Assembly: GCA_049791675.1 (NCBI GenBank)
Contig: JBARAD010000141.1
Span: 62,001-126,000 of the forward strand
Direction of reading: 5' to 3'
Length of the DNA: 64,000 nucleotides
From: Chryseosolibacter sp049791675
Lineage (GTDB): Bacteria > Bacteroidota > Bacteroidia > Cytophagales > Cyclobacteriaceae
Shown: in pieces, positions 1 through 8,166 of the stretch
Numbering within the stretch: position 1 is the stretch's first letter
Layout of the letters: each line of letters opens with the position of its first letter
Notes under the pieces: generated by a model
What the model saw: the letters and a program-made list of their open reading frames with translations, nothing else
Database searches by the model: none
What the model was told of the DNA's origin: nothing
Translations under genes and position numbers: made by a program

Positions 1-1175
1 GCAAGTGCGCAGAAAGTATTTCCGGGTCCTAAATATTTAGTGTGGAAATCCAGGAGTTTCAGATCATCTTCGCTGCCCGCACCCTCATCGATGGTGGAGA
101 GGATCTTGGCCACCCACGGCAGACCTTCACGGCAGGGAGTGCAGAACCCGCAAGACTCCTGTGCAAAGAATTGTTCAAGGTTTTGGACGAACCCGACGGG
201 GCATGTCTTGTCATCAAGAATGATCAGCGTACCGGTTCCGAGACGACTTCCTGCGGCGGCGACAGAGGTGTAATCAAGTTTTACATCGAGGTGTTCCTCT
301 ACAAGGAAATCCGTGGAGGCGCCGCCGGGTAATGCGCCTTTGAATTTTAGTCCATCCTGCATTCCTCCTGCATACTGTTCTATTAACGCGCGCATCGTCA
401 CACCCATCGGGAGCTCCCAGCATCCGGGCGTTTTGACCTTTCCGCTGACACCATAAAGTTTGGTGCCGCTGTCGCCGGTAAGGCTAAGCGCACGAAACCA
501 TTCTGCTCCCTTGTTGATGATGTGCGGGATGTTGCAGAGCGTCTCTACGTTGTTGACGATCGTAGGCTTTCCAAAAAGGCCGCTGACCTGCGGAAAGGGC
601 GGCTTCGCCCGCGGCGTTGCCCGCTTCCCTTCGAGTGAATTGAGCAGCGCTGTTTCTTCTCCGCACATATACCGTCCGACGCCAGTGTGCAGGTGCATGT
701 CAAGATCGTATCCGGAGCCCAGAATGTTTTTTCCCAGATAGCCGGCGGCATATGCTTCATGAATGGCTACTTCAATGGCATGCGCGGCGTTGTGGTAAGC
801 CCAGCGGAGAAAGACAAATGATTGGTCTGCCTGAATTGCATAGGCAGACAGGATCATGCCTTCGATGAGTTGATGCGGTGTGCTTTCGAGCAGGACCCTG
901 TCTTTGAATGTGCCTGGCTCCATCTCGTCGGCGTTGGCGATCAGGTATTTCGGCTTTGATGCATTCTGCGGCACGAAGCTCCATTTCAGCCCCGTCGAAA
1001 AACCCGCACCTCCGCGGCCGCGAAGATTGGAATCTTTCACGAGGTCAATGATGGATTTCGGCGCCATACCCCGGGCTACTTTTCGAAGCGCCTCATACCC
1101 GCCCACTTTTTCGTATTCTTTCAATGAAAGCGGCCGACGGTCATCGCGAATATGTTCTGTGAGGGGTTTCTCCAT
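1..1175 (-). CDS. nuoF: NADH-quinone oxidoreductase subunit F (NuoF), 3' end cut by window
   Basis: NADH- and FMN-binding subunit of respiratory complex I; it oxidises NADH at the cytoplasmic arm. The reading frame starts at ATG 1175 (MEKPLTEH) and stays open to the left edge, so about 391 residues are visible and perhaps 50 are missing by comparison with the roughly 445-residue family. Visible motifs are the glycine-rich GRGGAGF nucleotide loop near residue 50, NADEMEPGTFKDR, CGEETALLNSLEGKR, and the 4Fe-4S cysteines C341, C344 and C347 in SCGFCTPC, with the fourth at about C389 right at the edge. It follows nuoE with a 35-base gap. Identification is secure; only the C-terminus is unseen. 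Confidence 0.97.
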   Translation of the reverse strand, partial: MEKPLTEHIRDDRRPLSLKEYEKVGGYEALRKVARGMAPKSIIDLVKDSNLRGRGGAGFSTGLKWSFVPQNASKPKYLIANADEMEPGTFKDRVLLESTPHQLIEGMILSAYAIQADQSFVFLRWAYHNAAHAIEVAIHEAYAAGYLGKNILGSGYDLDMHLHTGVGRYMCGEETALLNSLEGKRATPRAKPPFPQVSGLFGKPTIVNNVETLCNIPHIINKGAEWFRALSLTGDSGTKLYGVSGKVKTPGCWELPMGVTMRALIEQYAGGMQDGLKFKGALPGGASTDFLVEEHLDVKLDYTSVAAAGSRLGTGTLIILDDKTCPVGFVQNLEQFFAQESCGFCTPCREGLPWVAKILSTIDEGAGSEDDLKLLDFHTKYLGPGNTFCAL

Positions 1176-1210
1176 ATACTTATGCTTTGCCCTGAGAGGA
1201 ATTAAACTTC

Positions 1211-1675
1211 TTACGAATATTTCCGCAGGATCTCCTCCAGCTGATCTACGGTTACATTTTTATAAAGATCTTTATCGATCATCAGCGCCGGCGCCGTATC
1301 ACAGGTTCCCAGACAGCAGTTGGGAAGGAGGGTGAAGCGGTCATCGGAAGTGGTTTCCCCGTATTGGATCCCAAGTTTTTCGATCAGGTGTTTTCTGATC
1401 TGATCGTAGCCCATGACCCAGCAACTGATACTGTCGCACAAGAGAATGATGTGTCGCCCGACCGGTCTGCGGAACAGCAGGTTATAGAACGTCGCCACTG
1501 AATCGAGTTCTTCCGGACTCATATTCATATAGGCTGCAACATCTTTGAGACTTTCATCGGAGATCCAACGGCGGTGATGTTGAACCACTTTCAAAGCTTC
1601 GATGCAGGCAGACTTCCGGACGGGCATCATGCTGATGGCTTTTTCGATGTCAATTTTTTCTTCGGTCGTCAACAT
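1211..1675 (-). CDS. nuoE: NADH-quinone oxidoreductase subunit E (NuoE)
   Basis: The 24-kDa 2Fe-2S (N1a) subunit of the NADH-oxidising module of complex I. The protein is 154 residues from ATG 1675 (MLTTEEKIDIEKAI); an upstream TTG at 1720 would add 15 residues with no family likeness, so the ATG is preferred. The four cluster cysteines fall at C80, C85, C121 and C125, giving the 5/36/4 spacing that I recall for the E. coli subunit. It sits between nuoCD and nuoF, 55 bases after nuoCD. It has the usual thioredoxin-like fold length and nothing is missing. Confidence 0.96.
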   Translation of the reverse strand: MLTTEEKIDIEKAISMMPVRKSACIEALKVVQHHRRWISDESLKDVAAYMNMSPEELDSVATFYNLLFRRPVGRHIILLCDSISCWVMGYDQIRKHLIEKLGIQYGETTSDDRFTLLPNCCLGTCDTAPALMIDKDLYKNVTVDQLEEILRKYS

Positions 1676-1730
1676 AGATTCTCTATAGTATTCCTTCGTG
1701 ATTGAGGATTGCCGTTGCAAATTCCTTTTC

Positions 1731-3479
1731 CTACCGGTCTATATCTGCCAGCACATAGTCCATTGCACCCAGTATACTTAACACATCCGCCACCGAGTAT
1801 CCGCGGCTGATGTAAGGCATCATCTGCATATGCGGAAAAGAGGGTGTGCGTACCCTCATGCGGTAGGGAGAAGTATTCCCGTCGCTGATCGCGTAGTAGC
1901 TATACGCTCCTTTCGTTCCTTCGATGCAACTCATTGCTTCACCTGCAGGGATCACGGGGCCCCAGCTTACGTTGAGGAAGTGGGTGATCAGCGTCTCAAT
2001 ATCCTGCATCGTATGTTTTTTGACCGGAGGTGTTGTGAGCGGATGATCTGCTTTGTACGGGCCGGCGGGCATGTTCTTCAGACATTGATCAATGATGCGC
2101 AGGCTTTGCCGCATCTCCTCAGCGCGCACCAGGGCGCGATCGTAACAATCTCCGTTTTCTGCTGTAGGAATTTCAAAATCAAAATTCTGGTATCCGGAAT
2201 GAGGTTGTTTCTTTCTGAAATCCCAGGCAAGGCCGCACGCGCGGAGGTTCGGTCCGGTGACGCCCCATTCGATGGCTTCTTCTTCGGTAAAGATGCCGAT
2301 GCCTTTGGTCCTTGCCTTGAAAATGGAATTGCGCATGACGAGGTTGTCGTATTCGCGCATCCGCTTGGGGAAATAGTCAACGAATTTTTTCACAAGTGTT
2401 TCCCATCCGATGGGCAGGTCCTGTGCAACGCCACCAATGCGGAACCAGTTTGGATGCATGCGTCCTCCGCATACTGCTTCGATGACATCAAAGATTCTTT
2501 CGCGGTCGGAGAACATGTAAAACACCGGCGATAGTTGCCCAACGTCCTGAGCGAACGTGCCATACCAGACGAGGTGACTGGCGATCCGGAAGAATTCGCA
2601 CAGCATCACGCGTATGACCTGTGCGCGTTCCGGAATCTGGATACCCGCCAGTTTTTCTACGGCTAGTAGATAGGCGAGATTGTTATTGACACCCCCGAGG
2701 TAATCGATGCGGTCGGTGTACGGGATGTAGGTGTGCCATGACTGGCGTTCGGCCATTTTTTCCGCGCCGCGGTGATGGAATCCGATTTCAGGGACGATGT
2801 CAACGATATCTTCTCCGTCAAGTTGTAATATAAGTCGCAATACGCCATGCGTGCCGGGATGCTGTGGGCCGATGTTCAGGAACATGAAATCCGAATCTTC
2901 GCTTTGGCGAGCCATGCCCCAGTCTTCGGGGCGGAACTGCAGCGCCGCTTGTTCGCGGTCGGTTTTTTCGTCGTATAAGCGGAAGGGTCCCATCTCCGTT
3001 GCTCTCGCGGGGTGTTCTTTTCGAAGCGGATGACCTTCCCATGTTAGTGGCATCAGGATTCGCCGCAGGTTTGGATGGCCGTCGAAGCGGATGCCGAACA
3101 TATCAAACACTTCACGCTCGTACCAGCTTGCATTGGCCCATAGGCTTGTGATGCTTGGTGCGGCGGGACGTTCGCCTTTCAATGCGCACTTGAGGCGCAG
3201 GAAACTGTTCCTGTCAAAGGAGTAAAGGTGATATACCAAAGTGAAGTCGGAGGAAGGATAGCCATTGGCTGATTTACGTGTACGTTCGTCAATGGCAGTA
3301 AGGTCGTATAACAGGCGGTAGGGTTGAGGGATGTCCGTTTTGAGATAGGTGAGGAACTCCCTCAATTTGTCCAACGGGAGCCATAGGGTGAGAAGCTCAT
3401 CCCTGGTCAGTTGTTCAGTGAAAGCATTTTCTCCAAACTTCAACCTTAATTGCTCTGTTGGACGCTGTAATTTTTCCAT
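1731..3479 (-). CDS. nuoCD: Fused NADH-quinone oxidoreductase subunit C/D (NuoCD)
   Basis: A 582-residue fusion of the 30-kDa (NuoC, about residues 1-185) and 49-kDa (NuoD, about 200-582) subunits of complex I; NuoD helps line the quinone site. The junction lies around RPEDWGM and is followed by DFMFLNIGPQHPGTHG, GFHHRGAEKM and the C-terminal end YVLADIDR. Wording, length and junction closely match the E. coli type NuoCD as I remember it, whereas many aerobic Bacteroidota carry separate nuoC and nuoD. The ATG at 3479 is the only reasonable start. It is preceded by an unusual 161-base gap after nuoB. Confidence 0.96.
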   Translation of the reverse strand: MEKLQRPTEQLRLKFGENAFTEQLTRDELLTLWLPLDKLREFLTYLKTDIPQPYRLLYDLTAIDERTRKSANGYPSSDFTLVYHLYSFDRNSFLRLKCALKGERPAAPSITSLWANASWYEREVFDMFGIRFDGHPNLRRILMPLTWEGHPLRKEHPARATEMGPFRLYDEKTDREQAALQFRPEDWGMARQSEDSDFMFLNIGPQHPGTHGVLRLILQLDGEDIVDIVPEIGFHHRGAEKMAERQSWHTYIPYTDRIDYLGGVNNNLAYLLAVEKLAGIQIPERAQVIRVMLCEFFRIASHLVWYGTFAQDVGQLSPVFYMFSDRERIFDVIEAVCGGRMHPNWFRIGGVAQDLPIGWETLVKKFVDYFPKRMREYDNLVMRNSIFKARTKGIGIFTEEEAIEWGVTGPNLRACGLAWDFRKKQPHSGYQNFDFEIPTAENGDCYDRALVRAEEMRQSLRIIDQCLKNMPAGPYKADHPLTTPPVKKHTMQDIETLITHFLNVSWGPVIPAGEAMSCIEGTKGAYSYYAISDGNTSPYRMRVRTPSFPHMQMMPYISRGYSVADVLSILGAMDYVLADIDR

Positions 3480-3589
3480 ATCACGCCAGGCACACTATGT
3501 GCCGGTAGTTTATTTAAGACGATCAATCCTCCGCTACTTCATCTATACTTCCATATTTAATGTTCCTGCTTTCATGATTCCCTGAGGGC

Positions 3590-3615
3590 ATGCTGTCTCA
3601 TAGGGAGGGCAGCAT
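3590..3615 (-). other. Hairpin in the nuoB-nuoCD gap
   Basis: Inverted repeat ATGCTG...CAGCAT with a 14-base loop, within the 161 non-coding bases between nuoB and nuoCD. There is no T-run, so it is not a standard terminator. It could be a processing or mRNA-stability element; this is a guess. Confidence 0.25.
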
Positions 3616-3640
3616 CTGTACCTGGTATTTGTGTTTTATT

Positions 3641-4273
3641 TCAGATCTCGTCCGGAGAACGGAACGTTGTCATTTCTTGTCGTTTCGCATGTCGCATATC
3701 TTTCACCGATATTTTTTCCGGTTTGATGACTCCCTGCTCCCCGATCACCCAGCTGAGCGGTCTTTTTTCTTTGCCTACGGATTGTGTCAGTAAAACGAGT
3801 CCGTCAATAAAAGCATCGGGTCTTGGAGGACATCCAGGCACATAGACGTCTACAGGCAAGAATTTATCGACGCCCTGCACAACGCTGTAGATATCGTACA
3901 TCCCTCCCGAGTTTGCGCAAGATCCCATGGAAATGACCCAGCGGGGTTCCATCATCTGTTCGTGCAGTCGTTTGATGATGGGTGCCATCTTGATGAAGAC
4001 GGTTCCGGCGATGATCATCACGTCGGCTTCACGGGGAGTTCCCCGGATGACTTCGGCGCCGAAGCGCGCGACATCGAATTTGGGCGTCATGCTGGTGGCC
4101 ATTTCAACAAAGCAGCATGAGAGCCCGAAGTGAAAAGGCCATAACGAATTTTTCCGGCCCCAGGCAAGGAGGTCCTGTACGGTGGTAAGCATGATGCTTT
4201 GTTTCACCGTCTCTTCCATCGAGCTTGTGCCTTTTACCTTGCGTTCATCCGGATTGCTCAGCCACCAATTCAT
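3641..4273 (-). CDS. nuoB: NADH-quinone oxidoreductase subunit B (NuoB)
   Basis: The 20-kDa subunit that carries cluster N2, the last electron carrier before quinone in complex I. The 210 residues include the adjacent pair C53-C54 (LSCCFVEMA), C119 in GSCANSGG and C148 in PGCPPRPDA, the four expected N2 ligands. The C-terminal extension ending FRSPDEI resembles the E. coli protein. It starts at ATG 4273, 10 bases after nuoA, so the two are surely cotranscribed. A later methionine, M19, is a possible but less likely start. Confidence 0.97.
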   Translation of the reverse strand: MNWWLSNPDERKVKGTSSMEETVKQSIMLTTVQDLLAWGRKNSLWPFHFGLSCCFVEMATSMTPKFDVARFGAEVIRGTPREADVMIIAGTVFIKMAPIIKRLHEQMMEPRWVISMGSCANSGGMYDIYSVVQGVDKFLPVDVYVPGCPPRPDAFIDGLVLLTQSVGKEKRPLSWVIGEQGVIKPEKISVKDMRHAKRQEMTTFRSPDEI

Positions 4274-4283
4274 GATTGAATTT

Positions 4284-4745
4284 TTAAAATGTTATACTTT
4301 CGGTTTTTTTCTGCTGCGCTACTTCCTGGTTCGGAGGTGCAGGTTTTTGCTTTTGGGCTTTCAGCTTTTTATACGACTTTAAGATCCGGCTTCCGTCGGG
4401 TCCGAAGTCCAGCGCTCCGTTGCGCCACTCGTAGAGGAGCACGACGAAAAGTAGAATCACGAAGACCATGACGCCGAAGTATCCGTACCAGCCAAGTTCA
4501 TCAAAGGCGACGGCCCAGCTCACGATGAATATCGTCTCGACGTCGAAGATAACGAACAGCATGGCGATGAGATAGAATTGTGAAGAGAAGCGCAGGCGCG
4601 CGGAGCCGGCGCTGACGATACCGCCTTCATAGGGCTCGCCGGTAGCGCGCTCATTGTGGCGTTGTCCCAATACAAAAGAAAGGCCTAGCATTAAACATAC
4701 CAGGCTTAGAACAATTGCCCCATACACCAGTATGGGCCAAAGCAT
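4284..4745 (-). CDS. nuoA: NADH-quinone oxidoreductase subunit A (NuoA)
   Basis: Small membrane subunit of complex I that clamps the junction of the peripheral and membrane arms. From ATG 4745 it has 153 residues with three membrane helices (about 3-27, 60-82 and 87-107) and the conserved loop YEGGIVSAGSARLRFSSQFY followed by FVIFDVETIF. A TTG at 4769 would add eight residues; I prefer the ATG because family members start close to the first helix. The hydrophilic tail after YEWRNGALDFG is about 45 residues long. First visible gene of the operon. Confidence 0.95.
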   Translation of the reverse strand: MLWPILVYGAIVLSLVCLMLGLSFVLGQRHNERATGEPYEGGIVSAGSARLRFSSQFYLIAMLFVIFDVETIFIVSWAVAFDELGWYGYFGVMVFVILLFVVLLYEWRNGALDFGPDGSRILKSYKKLKAQKQKPAPPNQEVAQQKKTESITF

Positions 4746-4773
4746 GTCGGTTTTTTCTAAGCTATTCAAAACT

Positions 4774-4790
4774 GTTTGCCTCCGGCAAAC
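4774..4790 (-). other. Perfect hairpin in the nuoA leader
   Basis: GTTTGCC, three-base loop, GGCAAAC, lying 29-45 bases before the nuoA ATG on the minus strand. Next to it are two copies of TTCTTAAG. It could end transcription from the CBS-domain gene upstream or shape the nuo leader; the sequence alone does not decide. Confidence 0.35.
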
Positions 4791-4873
4791 TTCTTAAGTT
4801 TCTTAAGCTAACACCTTACTGCACTTTGTTCGTCTGCGCGTGCTTCAATAAGCATGGGCGATTACAATACTTT

Positions 4874-5302
4874 TCAGTGTTGAATGTATTGTTCCAGATT
4901 GTCAATAATAAATTTCTGTTCGTCGATGATATACCGGACTACGTCTCCCATTGAAACGATGCCTACCAGTCTGTCATGCTCCATCACGGGAAGGTGGCGG
5001 ATCTTTTTGCTGCTCATGGTCCGCATGCATTCCTCTATACTGGTTTCCGGGGTTACTGTGACAGGTTGCTCTGTCATGATTTCTCCGATGGAAGTTTCTT
5101 TGGAGGATTTACCCCTGAGCGCAAGTTTACGGGCATAGTGGCGTTCAGTAAATATTCCCAGGAATTTCCCTTCATCAACCACCAATAACGCTCCGATATT
5201 TTTCTCGAACATTACTTCGAGCGCCTGATACACTGTGATCGTCGAGGGAACTGAAAAGATTGCGTTGCCCTTCGTCTGAATAATATTTCTGACCTTTCCC
5301 AT
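4874..5302 (-). CDS. CBS-pair domain protein
   Basis: A stand-alone protein of 142 residues made of two CBS repeats (about 10-65 and 75-130), the type that binds adenosyl compounds such as AMP, ATP or NADH-like ligands and acts as an energy or redox sensor. Repeat signatures are ALEVMFEKNIGALLVVDEGKF and CMRTMSSKKIRHLPVMEHDR. The ATG at 5302 (MGKVRNIIQ) is chosen over the one at 5359 because a promoter-like sequence overlaps the latter. It lies just upstream of the nuo operon on the same strand, 128 bases from nuoA, which may mean a regulatory link with respiration, but that is inference. Confidence 0.85.
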   Translation of the reverse strand: MGKVRNIIQTKGNAIFSVPSTITVYQALEVMFEKNIGALLVVDEGKFLGIFTERHYARKLALRGKSSKETSIGEIMTEQPVTVTPETSIEECMRTMSSKKIRHLPVMEHDRLVGIVSMGDVVRYIIDEQKFIIDNLEQYIQH

Positions 5303-5329
5303 ATGTGTGACTGGTTTAAGGGTGACGAT

Positions 5330-5360
5330 TGAAGGTAAATCATTTCTCCGAAAAAACAAA
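5330..5360 (-). promoter_or_regulatory. Possible promoter of the CBS-domain gene
   Basis: On the minus strand TTTG (5360-5357), 19 bases, then TACCTTCA (5337-5330). This matches the Bacteroidota pattern at the -33 box but misses two bases of TAnnTTTG at the -7 box. It would give a leader of about 20 bases to ATG 5302. Confidence 0.4.
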
Positions 5361-5850
5361 CGATTTCGATCAATGATTGAAAAGGAAATCGGAATATCGG
5401 TAATTTTTTTACCGTAGGGGCACTTCGACGGCGGAAGCCATAACGGTTTTTCTCTTCATAAAGCAACGCTTTCGCGTAGGAGCCCCATTGGTTCCGTTGT
5501 GAACGGAGGACGCGTGCCGCTCAGCCTGCTGGAACCGGGGGTGATCGCGCTGGAGATTCGGGAATCATCCGGAGAGAACGGGATAATAGAAGGATCCGGA
5601 CCCATGATATTCCGCCCATGGGTGGGGTTGCGTCATGCAGATATACCGTTAGTTCGACCGCGCTTTGCCTCTCAGAAATGACACCCAGCCTCCGGGTTTG
5701 AACCATCATAAAGCAGAAGGGCGGAGCTGGCATGAAGGGGCGCCCTCACCGGACCGTGTTTTCTGCATGGAAAATGGATTTTGCAATCGATATGCGTGAA
5801 AATCTGCAATCGATGTCCATTAAAAAGAATACAATAAACACTATACCACG
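5361..5850. other. Intergenic region, no gene recognised
   Basis: About 490 bases between the CBS-domain gene and the SemiSWEET promoter. Short open frames on both strands (for example 5499-5681 plus and 5521-5733 minus) show no recognisable family or start signal. The right part holds two copies of the 10-mer TGCAATCGAT, described separately. No RNA gene was recognised. Confidence 0.5.
5782..5814 (+). repeat. Two direct copies of TGCAATCGAT upstream of the sugar transporter
   Basis: Exact copies at 5782-5791 and 5805-5814, 23 bases apart start to start, about 40-70 bases before the -33 box of the SemiSWEET promoter. The placement suits an activator site. The same 10-mer occurs once more at 44755-44764 ahead of susC. 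Confidence 0.4.
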
Positions 5851-5852
5851 CG

Positions 5853-5880
5853 TTGGTTGCGGTGCGCGCCGCTATATTTG
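5853..5880 (+). promoter_or_regulatory. Bacteroidota-type promoter of the SemiSWEET gene
   Basis: TATATTTG at 5873-5880 is a perfect TAnnTTTG -7 box; TTG occurs at 5853 and 5857 upstream. Transcription would start about 7 bases later, leaving a leader near 15 bases before ATG 5902, which also supports that start over the GTG-like start at 5857. Confidence 0.55.
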
Positions 5881-5901
5881 CAGGGACATAATAGTCTTTT
5901 T

Positions 5902-6159
5902 ATGAATTCAATTCAGGTTCTGGGTTTACTCGCAGGTTCTTTAACGACCGCTGCCTTTGTGCCGCAGGTAGTGAAAACCTGGAAAAGCCGTTCGGCCAAA
6001 GACCTTTCGCTGGGTATGTTTTCTTTCTTCTGTCTTGGCGTGGCCATGTGGCTTGTATATGGCTTTGCCGTGAAAGATATCCCGGTGATTGCGGCCAACC
6101 TCACCACATTGTTGCTGGCGTCCACACTGCTGTTCTTCAAATTAAGATTTAAAGAATAA
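5902..6159 (+). CDS. SemiSWEET family sugar transporter
   Basis: An 85-residue PQ-loop membrane protein of the bacterial SemiSWEET family; two copies form one sugar-permeating pore in the inner membrane. Three helices are visible (about 5-22, 35-57 and 61-80) with the hallmark FVPQVVKTWKSRSAKDLS between helices one and two. ATG 5902 is chosen because the promoter's -7 box overlaps the longer reading start at 5857. The substrate cannot be read from sequence. It stands alone, with a promoter of its own and a possible operator pair upstream. Confidence 0.9.
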   Translation: MNSIQVLGLLAGSLTTAAFVPQVVKTWKSRSAKDLSLGMFSFFCLGVAMWLVYGFAVKDIPVIAANLTTLLLASTLLFFKLRFKE

Positions 6160-6469
6160 GTCCGGCTTTTCAGGGCTCAGCCCGTTTTTCTTTCCACCTT
6201 CTTGTCTGCTGTGGGGTCTGTTATTCCCGGGTCATGTTCGTTCCATTCCTTCATGTCTATCCATCCTGGCTTCTTAAGAGGTGATAAAGCCGCTTCAAAA
6301 TGAGGTGACTTTTCCCTGCTATCGGGATTGGTACGGATTTTTTTAATGAAAGGTCAGATTCTATCTTGGATCAACCAGTACCTGCCCTGTTAAGAGTCAA
6401 TCTGGAATATGTGGAGTGTAAACTCATGGCACCGGCAACGTAGCGCCCGGTATTCGTATATGTATATAG
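6160..6469. other. Intergenic region, no gene recognised
   Basis: 310 bases between the SemiSWEET and Hsp20-like genes. Just after the SemiSWEET stop, around 6172-6193, lies a weak GGGC/GCCC hairpin followed by a T-rich tract, which might be its terminator. Nothing else was recognised. Confidence 0.4.
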
Positions 6470-6883
6470 ATGGCTTACCATTCATTCTTGAAAAAGGTGG
6501 ATATGAAAAAGGAGAATTATTTAGACTTAATAACCTCGATAGATGTTTTGAACACTTTAAATGGTGGTGTGAGTGAGCCGCAGCTGAACCTGCAGCATCA
6601 CGAGGACTACCGGGAAATTCGTTTGAAGGTGCCGGGCATCAGCCTGGATGATATCAGGGTAGAGATACACAACAACAATCTTTCGATCTTTTATCTGATC
6701 AACGTTACAAGCAGCGACCGGTTAATTCCGCTGCCGAGAGTTGTTTATAACCGCAACGTGCCTTATTACATTGATATCAACAAGATCAATGCGCGTCTGG
6801 AGGAAGAAGAGCTGATCGTGAATCTGCCGTATAACCGCCTGGCTAACGGATACCATAAAGATATCTGGTTCAAGGAAGGCTAG
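6470..6883 (+). CDS. Hsp20/alpha-crystallin-like protein
   Basis: A 137-residue protein (126 if it starts at ATG 6503, MKKENYLD, which also has purines ahead of it) related to small heat-shock chaperones. The alpha-crystallin-like core runs from about residue 45: YREIRLKVPGISLDDIRVEI, then NNNLSIFYLI, then a shortened middle and INARLEEEELIVNLPYN, the counterpart of the usual A-x-x-x-x-G-x-L-x-I-x-x-P end. The canonical glycine of that motif is replaced by E, and the C-terminal I-x-I tail is absent, so oligomer assembly may differ. It probably binds unfolded proteins or has become an adaptor. It meets the serine hydrolase gene tail to tail, overlapping by four bases. Confidence 0.7.
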   Translation: MAYHSFLKKVDMKKENYLDLITSIDVLNTLNGGVSEPQLNLQHHEDYREIRLKVPGISLDDIRVEIHNNNLSIFYLINVTSSDRLIPLPRVVYNRNVPYYIDINKINARLEEEELIVNLPYNRLANGYHKDIWFKEG

Positions 6884-8148
6884 TCTGTTATAGACTGATA
6901 AGTAAGCACCTTGAATTTCTCAGCTATGTTACCGTAGGGGTTACTGTAAATGTTTGTATAGATTAGTCCAATCAGGTTTTCCTGGGGGTCCGCCCAATAC
7001 GAAGTGCTGAAAGCTCCTCCCCACGAAAATGATCCAAGGCTTGCAGGCGACCGGTAATCATTTTTTTCGGTCTCCAATCCGAAACCCAGACCGAAGTCCG
7101 TGTCCAGTTCAGGAAGCTGATCAATCAGCATCAGTTCTACTGTTTTCCGGCTGAGGAGACGTTTGCCATTGAATTCACCCTTATTGAGGAACAGTTGCAG
7201 GAATTTTGCATAATCTTCCACGGTGGAGGATAAACCTGCCCCGCCCGAAAAGTACGTTCCTTTCAGATTTGGATAATTGGGATCGAGCGCATCGAATGCC
7301 GCAGTTTTCATTGTGAAAGCTTTGCCATCCTTGTTGCCATGCAATGAGACCAGGCGGTTCTGCTTGTTGCGCGGCAGATAGAAGTAGGTGTCATTCATGC
7401 CGAGCGGATCAAAGATCCGGTTTTTCAAAAACTGATCGAAGGGCATTCCGGACCAGATCTCCACGAGATAGCCGAGCACGTCGGTATTCAGCCCGTACGT
7501 AAATCGTTCTCCGGGTTGATGTTTGAGGGGCATGGTGCCGAGAATCCTCATTTTTTCGGCAAGAACATCCCGATCGTTTCCGATCCCGCTGGGTACGCCG
7601 GCCTTCGCATAGATTGCCTTGAACTCATCGCTTCCGATCACAGCGTAATCGATGCCTGAAGAATGCGTCAGCAGATGCCGGATCGTGATCTCCCTGCTTG
7701 CCGGTTCCGTGGTATAGGTCGAATCGCTCTTGTTAAAGCTTCTTAAAACTTTCGGGCTTTTGAATTCCGGAATGTATCTGGAAAGAGGATCCTCGAGAAG
7801 GAACTTTCCTTCTTCCCAGAGCATCATTACCGCCAGGCTGGTGATGGCTTTGCTTTGTGAAGCAATGCGGAAGATGTCATCCCGTTTAAGCGCAGATTTC
7901 TTCTCAACATCGCTGTAGCCAAAAGACTTGTAGTATGCAATCTTTCCATTCCGGACAATCAATGCGACGGCGCCCGGGATACTTTGATTTTTAACGTGTT
8001 CTTCCAGCAGGTCGTCTATCTGCCGGAGTCGGTCTTCGGCAAAGCCTGCATCCTCCGGTTTTGAAACATTTGAAAAATTATTTACGGATTGGGCGTGCAA
8101 CACCTGGGCTGTTACAAGCAGCAAAAGGAGGGAGAAGGCTCTCAACAT
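6880..8148 (-). CDS. Secreted serine hydrolase, beta-lactamase/class C family
   Basis: A 422-residue exported enzyme of the beta-lactamase (PF00144) superfamily, which includes esterases, D-aminopeptidases and penicillin-binding-protein relatives. A signal peptide (about residues 1-19, ending HAQS) is clear. The nucleophile motif is SQSK (S-x-x-K) in FRIASQSKAIT, the tyrosine motif is YGLN, and the third motif appears as WGG (usual H/K-x-G) near residue 375. It acts in the periplasm or outside. Substrate unknown; true beta-lactamase activity is not implied. A second family member lies at 34500-35765. Confidence 0.85.
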   Translation of the reverse strand: MLRAFSLLLLLVTAQVLHAQSVNNFSNVSKPEDAGFAEDRLRQIDDLLEEHVKNQSIPGAVALIVRNGKIAYYKSFGYSDVEKKSALKRDDIFRIASQSKAITSLAVMMLWEEGKFLLEDPLSRYIPEFKSPKVLRSFNKSDSTYTTEPASREITIRHLLTHSSGIDYAVIGSDEFKAIYAKAGVPSGIGNDRDVLAEKMRILGTMPLKHQPGERFTYGLNTDVLGYLVEIWSGMPFDQFLKNRIFDPLGMNDTYFYLPRNKQNRLVSLHGNKDGKAFTMKTAAFDALDPNYPNLKGTYFSGGAGLSSTVEDYAKFLQLFLNKGEFNGKRLLSRKTVELMLIDQLPELDTDFGLGFGLETEKNDYRSPASLGSFSWGGAFSTSYWADPQENLIGLIYTNIYSNPYGNIAEKFKVLTYQSITD

Positions 8149-8166
8149 TATATTCTGATAAATTTA

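Noticed and set aside
1830..2534. Plus-strand open frame of 234 codons
   Set aside because: Lies wholly antisense to nuoCD, whose protein is certain; no family features.
5499..5733. Small proteins in the 5361-5850 gap
   Set aside because: Frames on both strands lack family likeness, start signals and signal peptides.
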